NCBI RefSeq assembly: GCF_012584455.1
Contig: NZ_JABAEB010000021.1
Coordinates: 1-45,925 of the forward strand
Length of the DNA: 45,925 nt
Source of the DNA: Shewanella oncorhynchi
GTDB taxonomy: Bacteria > Pseudomonadota > Gammaproteobacteria > Enterobacterales > Shewanellaceae
Direction of reading: 5' to 3'
Of the stretch, positions 40,819-45,925 are shown piece by piece. A model generated the notes under the pieces. It ran no database searches. It worked only from the letters and a program-made list of their open reading frames with translations, and had not been told where the DNA came from. The position numbers and the translations under genes were made by a program. Position 1 is the stretch's first letter. Every line of letters starts with the position of its first letter.

Positions 40819-42052
40819 AAACAAAAAAGGAAGCCGAAGCTTCCTTTTCAAACTAATTTCTATCGCAATTAAGCGATGATTTTAGCTACTACACCAGCAC
40901 CAACTGTACGACCACCTTCACGGATTGCGAAGCGTAAACCTTCGTCCATCGCGATTGGGCAAATCAGAGTCACTACCATTTTGATGTTGTCGCCAGGCAT
41001 TACCATCTCTACGCCTTCTGGCAGTTCGATAGTACCGGTTACGTCAGTTGTACGGAAGTAGAACTGTGGACGGTAGCCTTTGAAGAATGGAGTGTGACGT
41101 CCGCCTTCTTCTTTTGACAGAACATAAACTTCTGATTCAAAAGTGGTGTGTGGGTTGATTGAACCTGGTTTAGCCAATACTTGACCACGTTCTACGTCAT
41201 CACGCTTAGTACCACGTAATAACACACCACAGTTCTCACCTGCACGACCTTCGTCAAGCAGTTTACGGAACATTTCTACACCAGTACACGTTGTTTTAGT
41301 CGTTGTGCGAACACCAACGATTTCAACTTCGTCACCCACTTTAACAATACCACGCTCAACACGACCAGTGACTACTGTACCACGGCCTGAAATTGAGAAT
41401 ACGTCTTCGATTGGCAGTAGGAACGGCTTATCGATGTCACGTTGTGGTTCTGGAATGTAAGAATCCAGTGCTGCGGCTAATTCAAGGATCTTAGCTTCCC
41501 ACTCTGGTTGACCTTCTAGGGCCTTCAGAGCTGAACCTTGGATTACTGGTAAATCATCACCTGGGAAATCGTATTCTGACAGAAGTTCACGCACTTCCAT
41601 CTCAACCAATTCCAGTAACTCTTCGTCATCTACCATGTCACATTTGTTCATGAACACGATGATGAAAGGTACGCCAACCTGACGAGAAAGCAGGATGTGC
41701 TCACGAGTCTGTGGCATTGGACCGTCTGTAGAGGCAACTACTAGAATCGCGCCGTCCATCTGTGCAGCACCAGTGATCATGTTTTTAACATAGTCAGCGT
41801 GGCCTGGGCAGTCTACGTGTGCGTAGTGACGTGAAGGCGTGTCATATTCGATGTGAGAGGTATTGATCGTAATACCGCGCTCACGCTCTTCTGGAGCGTT
41901 ATCGATTTGAGAGAAGTCTTTAGCTTCGCCACCGTAGGTCTTAGCCAGTACGTGAGAGATAGCTGCAGTCAGTGTGGTTTTACCATGGTCAACGTGACCA
42001 ATGGTGCCCACGTTTACATGGGGCTTAATACGTTCAAATTTAGCTTTAGCCA
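40819..42052 (-). repeat. Near-identical tuf repeat, copy B (partner at 24059-25292)
   Basis: This is the second copy of the 1.23 kb tuf repeat, in the same orientation and 16,760 bases from the first. The homology covers the coding sequence and terminator but not the 5' leader, which differs fully. Confidence 0.93.
40823..40848 (-). terminator. tufB terminator
   Basis: The sequence matches the tufA terminator exactly: a 10-bp stem, AAAAGGAAGC with GCTTCCTTTT, and a T-run on the minus strand. It ends the tRNA-tufB transcript about 20 bases after the stop. Confidence 0.93.
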
Positions 42053-42053
42053 T
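40869..42053 (-). CDS. tufB: Elongation factor Tu, copy B
   Basis: A 394-residue EF-Tu, identical in sequence to the tufA product, but with an ATG start where tufA uses GTG. GAGG precedes the start. It is co-transcribed with four upstream tRNA genes, as in E. coli thrU-tyrU-glyT-thrT-tufB, so EF-Tu is made together with tRNAs it carries. The gap from thrT (117 bases) holds no second promoter that I could identify. Confidence 0.98.
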   Translation of the reverse strand: MAKAKFERIKPHVNVGTIGHVDHGKTTLTAAISHVLAKTYGGEAKDFSQIDNAPEERERGITINTSHIEYDTPSRHYAHVDCPGHADYVKNMITGAAQMDGAILVVASTDGPMPQTREHILLSRQVGVPFIIVFMNKCDMVDDEELLELVEMEVRELLSEYDFPGDDLPVIQGSALKALEGQPEWEAKILELAAALDSYIPEPQRDIDKPFLLPIEDVFSISGRGTVVTGRVERGIVKVGDEVEIVGVRTTTKTTCTGVEMFRKLLDEGRAGENCGVLLRGTKRDDVERGQVLAKPGSINPHTTFESEVYVLSKEEGGRHTPFFKGYRPQFYFRTTDVTGTIELPEGVEMVMPGDNIKMVVTLICPIAMDEGLRFAIREGGRTVGAGVVAKIIA

Positions 42054-42170
42054 GGTAATGCCTCAGTCCAAGATTCTTGGTGATGAAAACTAACATATAG
42101 AAAAAATCCGATGCATTAAAATGACATCGAACCGATTATGTTTAGGCGTAGGAGCTAAATTTAGAGAGGC

Positions 42171-42246
42171 TGGTGCTGATAGGCAGATTCGAACTGCCGA
42201 CCTCACCCTTACCAAGGGTGTGCTCTACCAACTGAGCCATATCAGC
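42171..42246 (-). tRNA. thrT: tRNA-Thr (anticodon GGT)
   Basis: A 76-base tRNA with a complete cloverleaf and encoded CCA. The acceptor stem GCTGATA pairs with TATCAGC, the D-arm has GCTCAGTTGGTAGAGC, the anticodon loop is CTTGGTA (GGT), and the T-arm is GGCAGTTCGAATCTGCC. It is the last tRNA before tufB. Confidence 0.97.
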
Positions 42247-42254
42247 AACTAATT

Positions 42255-42328
42255 TGGAGCGGACAGCGGGAATCGAACCCGCGTTATCAGCTTGGAAGGC
42301 TGGAGTAATACCATTATACGATGTCCGC
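42255..42328 (-). tRNA. glyT: tRNA-Gly (anticodon TCC)
   Basis: A 74-base tRNA with encoded CCA. The acceptor stem GCGGACA pairs with TGTCCGC, the anticodon loop CTTCCAA gives TCC, and the T-arm is CGGGTTCGATTCCCG. It lies between tyrU and thrT, as in E. coli. Confidence 0.97.
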
Positions 42329-42366
42329 GCAACCTAACTAAGGCTACCTAACTACCTAGAAAAAAG

Positions 42367-42451
42367 TGGTGGAGGGAGAAGGATTCGAACCTTCGAAGGC
42401 TGAGCCGTCAGATTTACAGTCTGATCCCTTTGGCCACTCGGGAACCCCTCC
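42367..42451 (-). tRNA. tyrU: tRNA-Tyr (anticodon GTA)
   Basis: An 85-base class II tRNA with a long variable arm and encoded CCA. The acceptor stem GGAGGGG pairs with TTCCC-type residues of CTCCCTCC, the anticodon loop CTGTAAA gives GTA, and the T-arm is AAGGTTCGAATCCTT. Confidence 0.97.
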
Positions 42452-42459
42452 ACATAAAA

Positions 42460-42535
<76 letters not shown>

Positions 42536-42554
42536 ATTATCATTTCGGAACGGG

Positions 42555-42583
42555 ATATTAGGTAAATGCGCTCCCAAGTGCAA
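42555..42583 (-). promoter_or_regulatory. tRNA-tufB operon promoter
   Basis: On the minus strand TTGCAC (-35, 42578-42583) and TAATAT (-10, 42555-42560) are 17 bases apart, followed by CCCG and 20 bases later the first tRNA. The GC-rich discriminator is the usual form for stable-RNA promoters. Confidence 0.7.
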
Positions 42584-42770
42584 GTAAAAAACGCCTATTT
42601 ACGTAAAAAAAGCGCTTGAACGGTGTTTTTTTACACGTTATCCAACTTTGACGGCCAATTAAACAGCGAATACATCAAACGGTAACGGAAACACGACTGC
42701 AATCACCCATTTAGTATTGTTCCAAATATTCTCATAGTGTACTGTGCCTTTCCTAAGCTGAGGAAAGCCA

Positions 42771-43721
42771 ATGACTTCTAAAAATTCAATTCAAAAAGCA
42801 CTCTATCTCGCCTTCGAGCGCCTGCAATGGTCTGAGTTACGAGATTCAGTGCCGTTGACACTGAGTGAGCAAGACTTGGAGAACCTTAGAGGCATAAATG
42901 AAAAGATTTCCTTATCGGAAGTGACTGATATTTATCTTCCCCTTAGCCGACTACTGAATTTGATCGTTAAAGCTAAGCAACAACGAGGCTTAGTGGTTGA
43001 TGAATTCCTCGGTCAAAAACCATCAAAAAGTCCTTACATCATTAGTATTGCTGGTAGTGTCGCCGTCGGGAAAAGCACCACAGCACGTATTTTGCAAGCT
43101 TTACTACGGCACTGGCCTGAACACCCAAAAGTTGATTTGGTGACAACAGATGGTTTTTTGTATCCTCTGGCGGACTTAAAACGTAAAGGACTATTACAGC
43201 GTAAAGGATTTCCAGAAAGTTACGATATGAAAATGCTGGTTGAGTTTATCTCCGCCGTGAAATCCGGTCAGCCACATGTGAAAGCCCCTATCTATTCACA
43301 CGTCACCTATGACCGCGTTAAGAATCAGCATCAAACCGTTTCTCAGCCAGACATCTTAATTTTAGAAGGCTTGAATGTACTACAAACAGGACTCGACTCC
43401 CCCGTTGATACCCGTCGTCCTTTTGTCTCCGATTTTGTCGACTTTTCTATTTATGTCGATGCAGAAGAACCTTTGCTAAAACAATGGTATAAAGAACGAT
43501 TTTTGCAGTTCCGCTCTGGTGCATTCAGTGACAAAAAATCTTATTTTCATCACTATTCGACGCTAACCGATGATGAGGCCAATACGATTGCCGCCAATAT
43601 TTGGGACACAATCAATGGTCCAAACCTACAACTTAACATTCAACCGACCCGTGAGAGAGCCCATTTGATCCTGCAGAAAGGTCAGGATCATTTGATGTCC
43701 CACGTGCTGATGCGCAAGTAA
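42771..43721 (+). CDS. coaA: Pantothenate kinase (type I)
   Basis: A 316-residue protein, the same length as E. coli CoaA. It catalyses the first step of coenzyme A synthesis, ATP-dependent phosphorylation of pantothenate, and is normally inhibited by CoA. The P-loop GSVAVGKST is at residues 95-103. Further family segments are DLVTTDGFLYPLADLKRKG and the EGLNVLQTG Walker-B-like region. It is the only plus-strand gene in the right half and diverges from the tRNA-tufB unit. It converges on birA with a 17-base gap and no clear terminator. The start has CTGAGGA upstream. Confidence 0.97.
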   Translation: MTSKNSIQKALYLAFERLQWSELRDSVPLTLSEQDLENLRGINEKISLSEVTDIYLPLSRLLNLIVKAKQQRGLVVDEFLGQKPSKSPYIISIAGSVAVGKSTTARILQALLRHWPEHPKVDLVTTDGFLYPLADLKRKGLLQRKGFPESYDMKMLVEFISAVKSGQPHVKAPIYSHVTYDRVKNQHQTVSQPDILILEGLNVLQTGLDSPVDTRRPFVSDFVDFSIYVDAEEPLLKQWYKERFLQFRSGAFSDKKSYFHHYSTLTDDEANTIAANIWDTINGPNLQLNIQPTRERAHLILQKGQDHLMSHVLMRK

Positions 43722-43738
43722 AATTGGCTCTTGGGTAC

Positions 43739-44698
43739 TTAGCGTGCCCTTAAGCTAATTTCACCGCCGATAAATGCTTGAACACCGTCGGCGGTTTCGA
43801 GCAATACTGCACCTTGCTCATCAACGCCTCGACAAATTCCTTCGACAGACTTTTCCCCCATAAGCAAACGTATTTCACGACCATAAAATAAGTCCGCAGC
43901 TTGCCAACGAGTCTTGAATGCAGCTAATCCTTCACGCTCAAATAACTGAATATCACGCTTAAGCTGCTTCTGTAATGCAATAACAAGCGCCGTCTTGTCA
44001 GGCATGTCGACCAACTCTGACAAATCACTCCAAGGCTGATCGATACCTTTACCTTGTTCCTCTGACATAGCCATATTGACACCAACACCTATGATAAGCT
44101 GGCACAGGCTATCAGCCTGACCCGACATCTCAATCAAGATCCCGGCAAGCTTCTTGTTATCCAAATAGATGTCATTGGGCCACTTAACACCAATATTCTC
44201 GACGCCAAAAGATTTAAGCACTTCAACCAATGTACAGGCCACCACTAAACTTAATCCCATTGCCTGCGCCATTCCCTGCGGGAAAGTCCAAAACAGCGAG
44301 AAATATAAGTGATGCCCATAGGGCGACACCCAAGTCCTGCCTCGACGACCACGACCTGCGGATTGATACTCTGCCACACACACATCACCATTCTTCAATT
44401 CAGTAGTATGGTCCAGCATAAAGCCGTTGGTGCTTGCTATCTCATCAAAGTAAAAGCAACGATTATCAATTGATTGCACTAAACGTGAAGCATCAATCAA
44501 AGAAATAGGATTCGCTAACTTATAGCCGCGACCTTTGACGCTATAAATTGCCACACCATAGGTTTCTAGCGCATCGATGTGCTTATTCACTGCGGCACGC
44601 GAAATCCCAAGTTCAGTGGCTAACTGCTCGCCAGAAACAAATTGCCCGCTAGATAATAAAGCTAATATCTGGCGTTTTCTTCCCCAATGATCAGACAT
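43739..44698 (-). CDS. birA: Biotin-[acetyl-CoA carboxylase] ligase and biotin operon repressor
   Basis: A 319-residue protein (E. coli 321). An N-terminal winged helix-turn-helix (about residues 20-45, GEQLATELGISRAAVNKHID) binds the bio operator. The central ligase domain has the biotinyl-AMP loop GRGRRGR at 115-121 and the KWPNDIYLDNKKLAGIL segment. A small C-terminal domain follows. It makes biotinyl-AMP and transfers biotin to AccB. The start at 44698 has GAAGGAG at good spacing; the frame runs six codons further. It overlaps the murB stop by 8 bases, so the pair is coupled. Confidence 0.97.
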   Translation of the reverse strand: MSDHWGRKRQILALLSSGQFVSGEQLATELGISRAAVNKHIDALETYGVAIYSVKGRGYKLANPISLIDASRLVQSIDNRCFYFDEIASTNGFMLDHTTELKNGDVCVAEYQSAGRGRRGRTWVSPYGHHLYFSLFWTFPQGMAQAMGLSLVVACTLVEVLKSFGVENIGVKWPNDIYLDNKKLAGILIEMSGQADSLCQLIIGVGVNMAMSEEQGKGIDQPWSDLSELVDMPDKTALVIALQKQLKRDIQLFEREGLAAFKTRWQAADLFYGREIRLLMGEKSVEGICRGVDEQGAVLLETADGVQAFIGGEISLRAR

Positions 44699-45716
44699 GC
44701 AAATCTCCTTCGCCATTAGCCCCGATGATTCTAGGCTCGGCTTCTAGCACAACACCAAATTTATCCTGTACTTGCGCAATAACATGCAGCGCTAGGCGGC
44801 AAATATCATGCCCCGTTGCTCCGCCTCGATTCACTAACACTAAGGCTTGCTTGTCATGCACTGCCACATTGCCGAGCACAAAACCTTTCAGTCCCGCTTG
44901 CTCAATCAACCAGCCTGCAGCCAATTTCACTGTTGCATCCGCTTGTGCGTAGCCCACTATCGTCGGAAAACGCTGTGCTAAATCTAGATAACAGGCTGCG
45001 CTTACAATGGGATTTTTAAAGAAACTGCCTGCATTGCCGAGCACAGCGGGATCAGGAAGCTTTTCACTTCGTACTTGGCATACGCGCTCAAAAATCTCAT
45101 GCGCTGTAACGGTTGCAGGATCAAACGATTGCAATGGACCATAGACTAAACGCGGTTGCCAACGTTTAGCTAAGCGCAGCCCAACAGCTGTGACTACAGC
45201 GAGATTGCGCAATTTGTCTTTGAAAATAGACTCACGGTAAGCAAATTGACACTCAGCTGTGCTGATGCGCACAAACTCACCTGAGGGTAAATCAAGATAC
45301 TCAACCCAATCACACACATCACATAGTTCAACACCATAAGCGCCAATATTCTGAATAGGTGCTGCACCAACCGTCCCAGGAATTAATGCCATATTCTCCA
45401 GCCCAAACATGCCATGCTCGAGCGTAAACTGAATTAACTCGTGCCAATTCTCACCCGCCTCAACATCGAGATAAAACGCTTCTGTGTCTTCAGATACTTT
45501 TATCCCTTTCGATAAAATCCTGACAACTGTGCCGTTAAAGTCCTCCGTAAAGACCAGATTGCTACCACCACCAAGCACCAACATAGGCAATTGTTGTTGC
45601 CATAGTGGCAGACAGATCGCCTTAACAGCTTCTTTTGAGTGCGCCTCAACAAGATCCGCGCAAGACTGGGCCAAACCAAAGGAATTAAATGATTGAAGGC
45701 TATGAGATAGAGACAT
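44691..45716 (-). CDS. murB: UDP-N-acetylenolpyruvoylglucosamine reductase
   Basis: A 341-residue FAD enzyme of peptidoglycan synthesis (E. coli 342) that makes UDP-N-acetylmuramate using NADPH. FAD-binding motif GGGSN lies at residues 49-53 and IPGTVGAAPIQNIGAYGVE follows. The catalytic serine lies in GNAGSFFKNP, and the C-terminal glutamate region is present. The frame could start at a TTG seven codons upstream (45737), but the ATG at 45716 fits the family start; no strong Shine-Dalgarno is seen. The murB-birA order is as in E. coli. Confidence 0.96.
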   Translation of the reverse strand: MSLSHSLQSFNSFGLAQSCADLVEAHSKEAVKAICLPLWQQQLPMLVLGGGSNLVFTEDFNGTVVRILSKGIKVSEDTEAFYLDVEAGENWHELIQFTLEHGMFGLENMALIPGTVGAAPIQNIGAYGVELCDVCDWVEYLDLPSGEFVRISTAECQFAYRESIFKDKLRNLAVVTAVGLRLAKRWQPRLVYGPLQSFDPATVTAHEIFERVCQVRSEKLPDPAVLGNAGSFFKNPIVSAACYLDLAQRFPTIVGYAQADATVKLAAGWLIEQAGLKGFVLGNVAVHDKQALVLVNRGGATGHDICRLALHVIAQVQDKFGVVLEAEPRIIGANGEGDLHV

Positions 45717-45850
45717 GTGTTTGTTCAATGACGACAAATACGTATTGTAACTGCTAAAAGCGAGGATTGCAGCTCATGCTAGAGAAGATGACTGAATGAA
45801 GAACAGAGAAAAAAGCAGGAAAATCACTCCAATTAACAAATTGCGAATGC

Positions 45851-45877
45851 AAAAAAGCCAGCTTATTCAGCTGGCTT
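45851..45877 (-). terminator. rRNA operon terminator
   Basis: The stem AAGCCAGCT (45855-45863) with AGCTGGCTT (45869-45877) has a 5-base loop and is followed on the minus strand by TTTTTT. It lies about 25 bases after the 5S rRNA 3' end and before murB. Confidence 0.92.
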
Positions 45878-45901
45878 CGTTGCATCTCAATGAGATAATT
45901 A

Positions 45902-45925
45902 GGCGCTTGGCGATGACCTACTCTC
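45902..45925 (-). rRNA. rrf: 5S rRNA, 3' end only
   Basis: The minus-strand sequence GAGAGTAGGTCATCGCCAAG followed by CGCC is the 3' end of gammaproteobacterial 5S rRNA. GAGAGTAGG belongs to the loop E/helix region and GCCAAGC to helix I. The rest of the gene and its operon are outside the window to the right. The exact 3' end is uncertain by a few bases. Confidence 0.9.

Noticed and set aside
24059..42052. tuf pair considered as an assembly duplication or mobile element
   Set aside because: The flanks differ, the copies carry distinct substitutions and start codons, and both positions match the known tufA/tufB loci; there are no terminal repeats or transposase.
43722..43738. Terminator between the convergent genes coaA and birA
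   Set aside because: The gap is only 17 bases and I found no stable stem with a U-run in it or just inside either gene end.

Overview
The window reads as a chromosomal core segment of a gammaproteobacterium, most likely Shewanella. Support for that genus comes from two things. First, the ribosomal-protein and RNA-polymerase genes follow the enteric order (thrU-tyrU-glyT-thrT-tufB-secE-nusG-rplKAJL-rpoBC-rpsLG-fusA-tufA-S10-spc-alpha). Second, they adjoin a split cytochrome c maturation (ccm) locus with a small c5-type cytochrome gene (ScyA-like) between its two halves. The genus call rests on gene order and protein motifs read by eye; no database search was possible.

Layout, left to right. 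Positions 1-152 hold what looks like a tandem rRNA-operon promoter region firing leftward out of the window. Positions 227-3832 (minus strand) hold ccmF-ccmG-ccmH and a TlpA-like thioredoxin, coupled by 4-base overlaps. ccmI (4233-5483, plus) diverges from ccmF and converges on scyA (minus) at a shared terminator. ccmABCDE follows on the plus strand (6163-8944), and then an orphan periplasmic-binding-protein-like gene (9078-10091). From 10149 to 42535 almost everything is on the minus strand. Read in transcription order: four tRNA genes and tufB; secE-nusG; rplK-rplA; rplJ-rplL-rpoB-rpoC; rpsL-rpsG-fusA-tufA; the S10 operon (rpsJ to rpsQ); the spc operon (rplN to rpmJ); and the alpha operon (rpsM, rpsK, rpsD, rpoA, rplQ). 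coaA (plus) and the murB-birA pair (minus) follow, and the last 24 bases are the 3' end of a 5S rRNA gene whose operon runs into the window from the right. The segment therefore lies between two rRNA operons in the same orientation.

The genes form two functional groups. One is the transcription and translation core: ribosomal proteins, RNA polymerase alpha, beta and beta', EF-Tu (two copies), EF-G, NusG, the SecYE translocon and tRNAs. The other is the periplasmic haem-attachment pathway: CcmABCDE deliver haem, CcmFGHI ligate it to apocytochrome, and the thioredoxin-like proteins handle disulfides. A likely client, ScyA, lies in the middle of that group.

Regulatory signals are unusually readable. 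There are strong -35/-10 promoters with GC-rich discriminators before the rRNA, spc, S10, str, rplJ, rplK and tRNA-tufB units. Recognisable autoregulatory leaders precede rplJ (L10 leader), rpsJ (S10/L4-type attenuator) and rpsM (S4 alpha leader). A CRP-like site sits near -62 of scyA. Several intercistronic hairpins lack U-tracts. I saw no mobile element, CRISPR array, phage gene or clearly novel system. The least explained gene is the orphan binding-protein-like gene at 9078-10091.
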